IMG/VR virus record: IMGVR_UViG_3300035661_000012
Location: 90,305 to 154,304 of that record
DNA length: 64,000 nt
Source of the DNA: a virus
Direction: 5' to 3' (one strand)
In this document: positions 56,447 to 63,379 of the stretch, piece after piece
Numbering within the stretch: the first letter of the stretch is position 1
Layout: every line of letters begins with the position of its first letter
Position numbers and translations under genes: made by a program
Notes under the pieces: generated by a model
What the model saw: only the letters and a program-made list of their open reading frames with translations
Database searches by the model: none
Told to the model about the DNA's origin: nothing

Positions 56447-56516
56447 TTGTACCTCCTTATGTTAATGTTTTTAAGATTTTTCGACATGACAATCGTCTCA
56501 TGTCGAAGTTTATTGA

Positions 56517-56918
56517 TTAATTCGAAGACATTTCTGTCTCCTGAGTGTAAATTGTTATCTCATTTTTACTTTTTGTGCTTAATGTAGAATGCGAATGGCG
56601 GTTAACAACCACCAAGAAATCCTTGTCAGTTACACCATATCTGCTAATAAACCTATTTAACGCATTTACTAAAGGCTCACCGGAGATCTGATGCCATACA
56701 TCTTCTCCTACAGTCCATGAGCCAGTGGTTATCTCTCCGCTGTATAATACATTATCGCGGAGGAAATAAACAGTATATTCTTCCATATAGCCCGATTTAT
56801 CGTAGAAATTAACAAATGAACGCTCCATAAGAGCTTCATTTAATTCCTCGACAGCAATATCGGCCTCTGTATAGCCTGGAATGCTGACCAAAAACGGAAA
56901 ACGCTCCAAATAATCCAT
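56517..56918 (-). CDS. Hypothetical protein, 133 aa
   Basis: VSIPGYTEADIAVEELNEAL followed by beta strands (YMEEYTVYFLRDNVLYSGEI) and a polar tail. TTTTAGGAGGCAGAT precedes the ATG. No family recognised. Confidence 0.6.
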   Translation of the reverse strand: MDYLERFPFLVSIPGYTEADIAVEELNEALMERSFVNFYDKSGYMEEYTVYFLRDNVLYSGEITTGSWTVGEDVWHQISGEPLVNALNRFISRYGVTDKDFLVVVNRHSHSTLSTKSKNEITIYTQETEMSSN

Positions 56919-56927
56919 ATCTGCCTC

Positions 56928-57173
56928 CTAAAATGGGCCAACGGAAGCGAAATATGTGCGGACAGTGACATATCCTTCAGCATCTTCAAGATCGCAGCGT
57001 TCATAAAACTCTCCTATCTTCTCTGTAAGCGGAGCGATTAACCTTTCAATCGCCTCTTCAGTGGGATAGCAAGAGGTATCGGGGACTTGAAAATATTCGA
57101 CAGTATCCCAACCTTCATACTGCTTATCTGGTGTCTGAGGAATGACATCCGTTAAAACTAGCAACTTTTTCAT
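56928..57173 (-). CDS. Hypothetical protein, 81 aa, paralogue of 55470-55832
   Basis: KKLLVLTDVIPQTPDKQYEG then WDTVEYFQVPDTSC and FYERCDLEDAEGYVTVRTYF. The start at 57173 has AAGGAG. Its leader contains two copies of a 65-nt repeat. Confidence 0.6.
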   Translation of the reverse strand: MKKLLVLTDVIPQTPDKQYEGWDTVEYFQVPDTSCYPTEEAIERLIAPLTEKIGEFYERCDLEDAEGYVTVRTYFASVGPF

Positions 57174-57210
57174 TTTGATCTCCTTGTTTTTTATTAAAAA
57201 AAGCCAACTT

Positions 57211-57357
57211 ACCCTCATGTCTTTATTCATGGGTCACTATACCGCTAAATTGCGAATATAGCAAGGAAGGAAACCCTCCCAGAATAAACTCCCATGTCTC
57301 TATTCATGAGACGCCATACCCTTTCTGAGGAATATAACGCGGAGAATCAACACTCCC
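57211..57357 (-). repeat. Tandem pair of 65-nt imperfect repeats in a leader
   Basis: Plus sense CTCATGTCTTTATTCATGGG (57213) and CCCATGTCTCTATTCATGAG (57291) begin parallel stretches that also share CATACC/TATACC, GAATATA and CTCCC near their ends. They lie upstream of the 81-aa gene and can each form an ACCCATG/CATGAGGGT-like stem. Regulatory role inferred. Confidence 0.5.
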
Positions 57358-57377
57358 CGGCAAGTTGGAAGTTATCT

Positions 57378-57434
57378 TGGTGATTCAGGTGGGAATCGAA
57401 CCCACTCTTTCAGGCTACCATTAACCACAGAACC
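57378..57434 (-). ncRNA. tRNA-like structure without anticodon arm, encoded ACCA end
   Basis: Minus sense: acceptor GGTTCTG pairs CTGAATC (one mismatch), D-like arm GGTT-AATGGT-AGCC, a 7-nt link TGAAAGA where the anticodon arm should be, T arm GTGGG-TTCGATT-CCCAC with canonical T loop, then ACCA. A full cloverleaf does not fit. It may be a tRNA-like processing signal or decoy. Confidence 0.55.
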
Positions 57435-57581
57435 GCCACACAAGTTATCTTAGGCAACTCGATAACCTGTAGTCTCGCTAATCACCCTTCTCTTAAAATG
57501 GCGAGGTTGCTCTGGCCATTTAAGATTCCTTGGTTTACTTAGCTATCCATAAAAAAACCGCCAAAATCTCTCTCTACCCGC

Positions 57582-57875
57582 TTATCTTACTACATCTCCT
57601 ACTTTATAATTAGTATCATGAGATATAGCGACAACATAACCATTCAATTTTGGATCAAATATAGCAACAGCGCCTACCGTATGAGCATATTTATGGATAA
57701 TTACGGCGGCTACGGGCAAACTTGCTGGCCCGTTGATCTTCAAAAGCGGCACACCAATAATATGCGGAGCGTTTGCGGCGACATATTTAACGATCTCATC
57801 GTTACTTGCGGGGTCGCCGAACCCGATTGTAAGAATGTTAGTGTCTTTGTCGAAGTTAAGATTATAAACTGCCAT
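57582..57875 (-). CDS. Csx3-like ring nuclease
   Basis: 97 aa, the full length of a minimal Csx3. FGDPASNDEIVKYVAANAP precedes KINGPASLPVAAVIIHKYAH and FDPKLNGYVVAISHDTNYK with VGDVV. The HKYAH histidines and the Asp of FDPKL correspond to catalytic positions of Csx3/Crn3, which degrades cyclic oligoadenylate. In a phage it would silence type III CRISPR signalling. Plain AAAAAGGAGG precedes the ATG. No CRISPR or cas gene is nearby, so it stands alone. Confidence 0.85.
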   Translation of the reverse strand: MAVYNLNFDKDTNILTIGFGDPASNDEIVKYVAANAPHIIGVPLLKINGPASLPVAAVIIHKYAHTVGAVAIFDPKLNGYVVAISHDTNYKVGDVVR

Positions 57876-57928
57876 TTTGTACCTCCTTTTTAATTGTTAT
57901 TATTGAATTCCACAATTGGTTCTATGCA

Positions 57929-57953
57929 TTAAAGCCGCCCTTTTTGGGGCGGC
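57929..57953 (-). terminator. Hairpin, probable terminator
   Basis: Minus sense GCCGCCCC-AAAAA-GGGCGGC followed by TTTAATGC; the U-tract is short. Confidence 0.55.
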
Positions 57954-58016
57954 ATCTATTGGTTTACAGACAAAAAAGCCGCGGGAATATCTCTATCCTT
58001 CCCTATCTGCTTAAAT

Positions 58017-58083
58017 AAAAAAGCCATAACTACATAACAATCCCTGTACAATCACAAAAAAACAGAGATCTGTAGCTATGGCT
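58017..58083 (-). terminator. Long-stem terminator
   Basis: Minus sense AGCCATAGCTACA ... TGTAGTTATGGCT (13 bp) followed by TTTTTTA; loop of about 36 nt with an internal CTCTGTTT run. It ends the 59-aa microgene unit. Confidence 0.7.
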
Positions 58084-58122
58084 ATAGGGCAAGGAGATGC
58101 CATTTTCAATCACATAGCTTTC

Positions 58123-58302
58123 TCAGGGATAATGCGACGTCAACGATGACCAACTCCGCGAGGCGGAGCCGAGCGGCAACGATCTTACGCCGGCAACGTG
58201 CGACGCGGAGCCGCGGAGGGACGACGCGGCGGAGCGGAGCTGGCTAATATTAGTGCATGCGTATACGATATTAACGATGTTTCTAGCGATTAAAGCTTTC
58301 AT
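58123..58302 (-). CDS. 59-aa microgene disrupted by a GC-rich insert
   Basis: The start MKALIARNIVNIVYACTNIS has GGAGGTTGAA at good spacing, so the 5' end is a real gene. From codon 21 on the sequence is strikingly GC-rich and Ser/Arg/Ala-biased (LRSAASSLRGSASHVAG), unlike every other gene here, and looks like an inserted repeat read through by chance. Confidence 0.45.
   Translation of the reverse strand: MKALIARNIVNIVYACTNISQLRSAASSLRGSASHVAGVRSLPLGSASRSWSSLTSHYP
58130..58250. mobile_element. GC-rich repeat insert
   Basis: About 120 bp well above 65 percent G+C by eye, in a genome near one third G+C. Contains dyads CTCCGCGAGGCGGAG and CGCGGAGCCGCG and recurring GGCGGAGC/GCGGAG words. It resembles a short interspersed palindromic repeat. 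No terminal repeats or target duplication are clear. Confidence 0.45.
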
Positions 58303-58320
58303 TTCAACCTCCATAGATTA

Positions 58321-58343
58321 AAAAAAAGCCCTCGTAAGAGGGC
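58321..58343 (-). terminator. Intrinsic terminator
   Basis: Minus sense GCCCTC-TTAC-GAGGGC followed by TTTTTTT. It ends the RNA polymerase-like gene. Confidence 0.85.
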
Positions 58344-58353
58344 TAATAACCGA

Positions 58354-60978
58354 TTAAAATACAACCCAAATAGACTTTGTGCTGCTTATTTTGGTCGAAA
58401 CTCTTCCCTCTTTCTCGTCTCTTTTGATAGAATAATATGGGAAGAATGTGCATTTTGCTGGAATTTTGCCATCGAATCCGTCTTCTGCCTTCAATTCATA
58501 CTTGCCAAAGAATAACTTACCATTCTTAACAACTAATTCATTAAGATTAGCGAAATCTATATTCTTTGGAAGACCTTCACCGAAGAATCTAACAACTGTT
58601 GTCTTCTTCTTTGTCTCGGCAAGCTCCATAGCTGGATAATCTGTTCTGAAAGCTTCCCAGAATTTATCAATATGAAGAACGAAGCTACCTGTTGGGCTTT
58701 GAGTTTTATTTAAATACTCTCTGATATATTGAATCTTAGCAGCGAGACAGATGCTCTTTGTTGCCTCTTCGACAAATGAATAGAAAATCTTCATGATTTT
58801 CTCATCATGGAGTTCGCCATTAGGAGCTGTATGGCTATTCAAGATGCCGAGAGCTTTTAAGATTAGGAATTGTCTCTTGATTTCATTATTATCCATGCCA
58901 GAAATATCAGCGATACCCATATATGGAGGACGGCTGAATACTGGTAGGGGTTGTTTCATTTTATCAAGCTCGGCAATCTTCTTATTTGCTAACTGTATAT
59001 TAGCATTCCAAACATGATCCATATGATGAAGTGGTTCGCTGATTGTATATTTCTTAGTAAATTCAGCAAAATCATCAAATTCTTCATCTTTGATTTTCTT
59101 GAGTTTCCATTCTGTATTGACAAGCTCTCTAACCAATCTCTCTGTTTCATAATCACGATTGCGGATAGCCATAATTCTATCCGTCATATCATGCTTTGCA
59201 CTCTTGATTACGGCTTCGATCCCTTCATAATAAACTTTAAGCAATTCTAACGCATTTTCTTCATCAACTAAGCCATTATCAATAGCAACCTCCATCATAT
59301 AATAATTATCGGTGAGCTGACCAATAAGCGAGGAATTTGCCATAATTTCGCTCATTATTATGGCAATGTTTTCAATAGTGATATCATAACGTTTGCGAGA
59401 TCTGGAAACTACATTGATATCACGCAACGGTTTAACCAAATTATTATCAATGGCGAATTTAACAGCATCGCCAACAACACCGAAAACACCATCGCCATCA
59501 CCATCTACATTTATACTATCGGCAAGGGACTTAGACAAGATCCAATATTTAGAACGACGATTAACATCGTTCATCTTAACGATACCTAAGCCAGCAGTTA
59601 TCGGATACTTGCCAATTATTGTATCACCTTTCTTGTTATATTTTAAGCCGGCGGCAATCCAATCTTCAACAACTACAGCAATTCTCATTGTTGCATTTGG
59701 ATTTGGACGTTTAACCAAATATCTAGCTATTTGGCGTTTGATATATTCATTAACAGCTGGATAGCTAGGTCCTAAAGTTAACAATCCAGCAATCATTTTA
59801 TAGCTTATCTGCAATGGTTCATACGGTTCATTATTCATATGAGCAGCAATGCGGCGTTTAGCCTCCATACCGAGAACTATGTCTTTATAATCAAAGTCAT
59901 AGCTCATTTCATCGGCAAATAGCTGACTTAGTTTATTGCTGAGTTTGAAGAATTGATAATATTCAAAGCCAGTAGATATACTTTGATTGTTAACTGTTCT
60001 GACATTATTATAAGTGATTCCTAATAAACCGGACATATAACCTGGCGCTGGTTTATTAATCTTAAAATCATCTACGCACATAACGATGTCAGCAGACATA
60101 TCAACATGACTGAGCATTAGACCAATCTCCTTTGCAGAATCTAAGGAAATGATATTGCCTTTACCGATGCTGTTACCAGCCTTTAATCTAAATTGACCAG
60201 GCAATATTCTATTCTTTACATCGATAGCAGTACCATATCCAGGAACTAAGCCGATTTCTCTGAATTCCTCGGCACTCAAAACCTGGATCTTATTTAGTTT
60301 ATAGAACATTGGACGGCCATTATAAATGCTGACTGGCGTCATCGGAAGCGAGAGATAACCAACAGCATCTGCAGCCTGAGCAAATGGGTGATTTGGCCAT
60401 TTAACGCCATAAAATACACCCTTGTTTGTCGAGGTGCCACCATAGAGGTCGCAACCCTCCTGTTTAAAGAATGCAAATAAGATTTCTGGCAATTCTGGAG
60501 ATGCCAAAAATTCATTCTTTATCTTTTCTGTACGTGCAGATATCTCGTAACTTCTTGTTTCGAGAATTTCTGGCATATCACCATCCAAACAGTATCTCAT
60601 TTCAATACCATCTGGAAATTGATACTTATCTTTGTGAACGCGTACCTTGGCGATCTTGAAACTACTGCCATCTCTGACAACATCCACGATGAATCTGTGG
60701 ATTTTAGCTGGTTTGATGTCTGTTGCTACGCCATTGGGCGTGAATTCGTCGATGCTAAACAATGCATCGATAAAACGAGTGATTGAATCTGCTTTCATTG
60801 CTTTCTCCTTATTGTTATTGTGATTGAAAAGATTGCTGATTAAAAGATCGTCTGCTGTTTTAACTTGAGCGTTCATTGTTCTCTCTCCTTGATTTGTGAT
60901 TGTGATTGTTTTAGTTGTGTTCATGTTGAGCATATTGATATTTATGCTCTTGTCAATTGTGTTGATATTTGTATTCAT
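58354..60978 (-). CDS. Second RNA polymerase-like protein (YonO/QDE-1-like barrel)
   Basis: 874 aa. SKSLADSINVDGDGDGVFGV near residue 500 contains the DGDGD form of the DxDGD metal motif; IMANSSLIGQLTDNYYMMEV about 60 residues later parallels the IG-NxHL helix of RdRp/YonO proteins. Upstream, YLVKRPNPNATMRIAVVV recalls the RxPxxxxxS region of beta'-like chains. Three in-frame ATGs, at 60978, 60876 and 60798, each have their own AAGGAG; the shortest starts MKADSITRFI. It ends at a strong terminator. Probable virus-encoded RNA polymerase. Confidence 0.65.
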   Translation of the reverse strand: MNTNINTIDKSININMLNMNTTKTITITNQGERTMNAQVKTADDLLISNLFNHNNNKEKAMKADSITRFIDALFSIDEFTPNGVATDIKPAKIHRFIVDVVRDGSSFKIAKVRVHKDKYQFPDGIEMRYCLDGDMPEILETRSYEISARTEKIKNEFLASPELPEILFAFFKQEGCDLYGGTSTNKGVFYGVKWPNHPFAQAADAVGYLSLPMTPVSIYNGRPMFYKLNKIQVLSAEEFREIGLVPGYGTAIDVKNRILPGQFRLKAGNSIGKGNIISLDSAKEIGLMLSHVDMSADIVMCVDDFKINKPAPGYMSGLLGITYNNVRTVNNQSISTGFEYYQFFKLSNKLSQLFADEMSYDFDYKDIVLGMEAKRRIAAHMNNEPYEPLQISYKMIAGLLTLGPSYPAVNEYIKRQIARYLVKRPNPNATMRIAVVVEDWIAAGLKYNKKGDTIIGKYPITAGLGIVKMNDVNRRSKYWILSKSLADSINVDGDGDGVFGVVGDAVKFAIDNNLVKPLRDINVVSRSRKRYDITIENIAIIMSEIMANSSLIGQLTDNYYMMEVAIDNGLVDEENALELLKVYYEGIEAVIKSAKHDMTDRIMAIRNRDYETERLVRELVNTEWKLKKIKDEEFDDFAEFTKKYTISEPLHHMDHVWNANIQLANKKIAELDKMKQPLPVFSRPPYMGIADISGMDNNEIKRQFLILKALGILNSHTAPNGELHDEKIMKIFYSFVEEATKSICLAAKIQYIREYLNKTQSPTGSFVLHIDKFWEAFRTDYPAMELAETKKKTTVVRFFGEGLPKNIDFANLNELVVKNGKLFFGKYELKAEDGFDGKIPAKCTFFPYYSIKRDEKEGRVSTKISSTKSIWVVF

Positions 60979-61035
60979 GACATCTCCTTTGTGATTTGTT
61001 GTGATTTATTTGTGTGTTTATCGATTTATGCGCCA

Positions 61036-61347
61036 CTAGAGAGGATGCTTATATTCTTCTAATGGCGTAACAGCGCACGCTGGGCCTTCGTGGTAAAATT
61101 CTACCACATACCACTTTCCGTCCAGGCCTTGCATGATTTCTGGGTCGGGCAATTCACCTTCGTGCATGCTCTGACCCGTGAATTTCCAGGGACGTTTTTC
61201 GAAAATGATCTCCTCCCTGATTATCTTGTCCCCGTACTCATCTCCATTCAAATACGCTTCGTCTTCACGAAGGTATGAAGGGATATAAGTAACCCATCCT
61301 ACTGCATCGGACTTCGGGCCGCAGTAGAATGAAATCGCCTTTTTCAT
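61036..61347 (-). CDS. Hypothetical protein, 103 aa
   Basis: KKAISFYCGPKSDAVGWVTY start with AAAAAAGGAG; acidic middle and a C-terminal CAVTPLEEYKHPL. No family recognised. First small gene upstream of the polymerase-like protein. Confidence 0.6.
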   Translation of the reverse strand: MKKAISFYCGPKSDAVGWVTYIPSYLREDEAYLNGDEYGDKIIREEIIFEKRPWKFTGQSMHEGELPDPEIMQGLDGKWYVVEFYHEGPACAVTPLEEYKHPL

Positions 61348-61424
61348 GGCTACTCCTTTTTTTATGTGGTAAATTAATTTGATAAGCAAAGTACCGGCGG
61401 GAAGAAATGACTGCCATTCGGCAA

Positions 61425-62201
61425 TCATTCAACCCAATCTATCGTGAAATTTGGAAGCGTTTTTGCAGCTTCTTTTATCACCTCATGCATCTCTGGTGAC
61501 ATTGCTCTGTCATACGAGAATAGACAGTCGTCTGATAAAAAGACAGTTAAATCGCCATCACCTTTAATGAAGAAATCGGTCAATTCTGTCTTAACCGTCA
61601 GATAATATTTCTTTCTGAGGTCGATATTATCAGAAGTCCATACAATTTCGTGTATGGTCTCTTCGGAATTTTCAATTACATCGATAGAGATGATGGTTCC
61701 GTTGATTCTACGCTTACTAACTACTACGCCAGTTGGCGTACAGCTTGTTACAATCATAGAAACAATGTCACCAGAATTAAGAAGCATAAATGGAATCAAT
61801 CTGTCATTTTCATCAACGCCATAATCACAGTTCCAAATCTTCGTCGAAATGACTTCTGGCATCCGGATGATTTTTATGCCCAGTTCTTCGAGAAAATCAT
61901 ACTCCTTTCTTGGAGGAGCAATGATTAGTTCGAATTGACGAATATAACTGAGTATTTCTTCATATTGAGCAACTTCTGTTATGCCAATTTCCGGATAGGC
62001 GTCTTTAAAATATACAAATTCGCCGTATCCAAAATCGTCGGCAATATATTCATTACCACAACCGTCATTGTTGTGGTAAGAGAAATCAAATACCTCACGA
62101 CTATCTGTAAATCCGCACCCACAACTATAAGCACCACCATATTGGTGTGCTAATTCGCTATATTGACTAGCAGATAAACCGATGAATGATAAAGTTTTCA
62201 T
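61425..62201 (-). CDS. Hypothetical protein with Cys/Gly-rich N-terminus, 258 aa
   Basis: GGAYSCGCGFTDSREV and NNDGCGNEYIADDFGYGEFV near residues 25-60 resemble the CDCG ... HGCGYEYIG segment of the gene at 62932-63243. A Rossmann-like middle (IRQFELIIAPPRKEYDFLEE) follows. The ATG at 62201 has AAGGAG and is preceded by one of three repeated structured leaders. Confidence 0.6.
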   Translation of the reverse strand: MKTLSFIGLSASQYSELAHQYGGAYSCGCGFTDSREVFDFSYHNNDGCGNEYIADDFGYGEFVYFKDAYPEIGITEVAQYEEILSYIRQFELIIAPPRKEYDFLEELGIKIIRMPEVISTKIWNCDYGVDENDRLIPFMLLNSGDIVSMIVTSCTPTGVVVSKRRINGTIISIDVIENSEETIHEIVWTSDNIDLRKKYYLTVKTELTDFFIKGDGDLTVFLSDDCLFSYDRAMSPEMHEVIKEAAKTLPNFTIDWVE

Positions 62202-62204
62202 AAT

Positions 62205-62316
62205 ATTCTCCTTGCCCATTTTGGGCGATTTTTACCCTACAAAAGCCATATCACTCGATATGTTAAACTCGGGTTAATTGTTTCGTCAGCTATTTTTATA
62301 GTGGGCCTACTTCCAC
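62205..62316 (-). promoter_or_regulatory. Repeated structured leader, copy 1
   Basis: Minus sense, 5' to 3': hairpin GTGG-AAGTAGGC-CCAC; AGCTGACGAAAC pairing with GTTT; a loop ACCC able to pair with downstream GGGT (pseudoknot); hairpin CATATC-GAGT-GATATG; GGCTTTTGTAGG; hairpin GCCC-AAAAT-GGGC; then AAGGAG and the start. Copies 2 and 3 keep these pairings with changed bases. Confidence 0.65.
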
Positions 62317-62323
62317 TTATTAG

Positions 62324-62370
62324 CTCCCGCGCCCGACTTGAACGGGCAACCAGCCTTACTGGGGCGGGAA
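62324..62370 (-). ncRNA. 47-nt minimal tRNA-like fold A
   Basis: Minus sense: 7-bp acceptor-like stem TTCCCGC/GCGGGAG, 1-nt link, D-like hairpin CCAG-TAAGG-CTGG, 2-nt link, T arm GCCCG-TTCAAGT-CGGGC with canonical T loop, joined directly to the stem as in tRNA. There is no anticodon arm and no CCA. It lies between the 123-aa gene and leader copy 1. Confidence 0.65.
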
Positions 62371-62375
62371 AGAGA

Positions 62376-62747
62376 TTATGACCGATGAACAATATAAAGG
62401 TCGGGGATAACATATTCTTCGCCCCTAACCTTTATCATTTTATATCGTTCATCAATCTCATCTACCTGCATACTTGAATTCTCTCCCATTATCTCAATAC
62501 TGCCATTATCTCTTATTATGACAGCAGAGATCACGGGGTTTAATAATCTGACAATTCCCCTAAACATCGGTTGACCTTTACGATCAACCTTATTCAAAGG
62601 AATTTCTTCGATTATGTCAGCCTCCCAAATCTCATCTTCTCTAACGAGTTTGAGATTTTCGAAGGCCGGAAAGACAACTCTTCCATTTCGGAAGATCGGG
62701 TCGCTCGTGAGCCTCCCGAACTTGTCTCTCTTTATTTTAAATATCAT
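62376..62747 (-). CDS. Hypothetical protein, 123 aa
   Basis: IFKIKRDKFGRLTSDPIFRN start, beta-rich throughout (AVIIRDNGSIEIMGENSSMQ, MIKVRGEEYVIPDLYIV). The start is preceded by structured leader copy 2 and AAGGAG. No family recognised. Confidence 0.6.
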   Translation of the reverse strand: MIFKIKRDKFGRLTSDPIFRNGRVVFPAFENLKLVREDEIWEADIIEEIPLNKVDRKGQPMFRGIVRLLNPVISAVIIRDNGSIEIMGENSSMQVDEIDERYKMIKVRGEEYVIPDLYIVHRS

Positions 62748-62751
62748 AATG

Positions 62752-62862
62752 AACTCCTTGCCCTTCTGGGCGATTTATGTCCTACGAAAGCCACGTCATC
62801 TAACGTGTTAAACTCGGACTTATGGTTTCATCAGCTATGGTTTATAGTGGAGCCTATTCCAC
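62752..62862 (-). promoter_or_regulatory. Repeated structured leader, copy 2
   Basis: Same element: hairpin GTGGA-ATAGGC-TCCAC, AGCTGATGAAAC, loop GTCC pairing with downstream GGAC, hairpin CACGT ... ACGTG, GGCTTTCGTAGG, hairpin GCCC-AGAA-GGGC, AAGGAG. Compensatory changes relative to copy 1 support the structure. Confidence 0.65.
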
Positions 62863-62869
62863 TTTCTAG

Positions 62870-62916
62870 TTCCCACGCCCGACTCGAACGGGCAGCTGGC
62901 CTTTCCAGGGCGGGAA
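62870..62916 (-). ncRNA. 47-nt minimal tRNA-like fold B
   Basis: Same length and layout as copy A: stem TTCCCGC/GTGGGAA, D-like hairpin CTGG-AAAGG-CCAG, T arm GCCCG-TTCGAGT-CGGGC. The D-like stem is swapped base for base against copy A (CCAG/CTGG versus CTGG/CCAG), strong evidence for selection on structure. Confidence 0.7.
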
Positions 62917-62931
62917 AGAGATAAGCAGAGA

Positions 62932-63243
62932 TCAATCCCAGATCAATACTGGGATTGCCAATTGCTTTTCTATTATCTCACCAGCGATGTCGCCTCTTTT
63001 AACAACGACGACATTATATTCGCCTCTTATTGAGGCGTTAACGATATTATCTATTATATCGTCGTCGTTTATAATGACCACATCATATTCACATCTGCGG
63101 CCAATATATTCGTAACCGCATCCGTGTGGTGTTTGTTCCTCGTGTGCTGCGCCACAATCGCAGACCCAGCGGTTTGCAAAGTGGTTATCGAGGAAATTAA
63201 TTAATTTAATAGATGGTTCGAAGTTGATAACTAATGATTTCAT
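62932..63243 (-). CDS. Hypothetical zinc-like protein, 103 aa
   Basis: WVCDCGAAHEEQTPHGCGYE followed by YIGRRCEYDVV contains four Cys and a His for a possible zinc site. Then alternating strands (DVVIINDDDI, YNVVVVKRGDI). Start preceded by leader copy 3. Related in its Cys block to the 258-aa gene. Confidence 0.6.
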   Translation of the reverse strand: MKSLVINFEPSIKLINFLDNHFANRWVCDCGAAHEEQTPHGCGYEYIGRRCEYDVVIINDDDIIDNIVNASIRGEYNVVVVKRGDIAGEIIEKQLAIPVLIWD

Positions 63244-63245
63244 AA

Positions 63246-63356
63246 CATCTCCTTGCCCTTTCGGGCTATTTTTGTCCTACTAAAGCCACGCCACTCGGCA
63301 TGTTAAACTCGGACCTAGAGTTTCGTCGGCTATTTTTAACGCGGGCCTACTTCCGC
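63246..63356 (-). promoter_or_regulatory. Repeated structured leader, copy 3
   Basis: Hairpin GCGG-AAGTAGGC-CCGC; AGCCGACGAAACTC pairs six bases with GAGTTT; loop GTCC pairs with GGAC; hairpin CATGCC-GAGT-GGCGTG; GGCTTTAGTAGG; hairpin GCCC-GAAA-GGGC; AAGGAG. No tRNA-like unit precedes this copy. Confidence 0.65.
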
Positions 63357-63379
63357 GATCAATTCTATAATTGGTTCGA

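Noticed and set aside
57378-57490. Canonical tRNA gene
   Set aside because: The T loop is canonical but no anticodon arm fits between the D-like arm and T arm; alternative longer folds also fail.
62205-63356. Glutamine (glnA/downstream-peptide) riboswitch, because of GGAAGUAGG in the first hairpin
   Set aside because: The partner CGUUCA segment and overall fold do not match, and one copy reads GGAAUAGGC.
62205-63356. Hammerhead ribozyme from CUGAUGA and GAAAC words
   Set aside because: The core order and the three stems around a cleavage site are missing; one copy has GCCGACGA.
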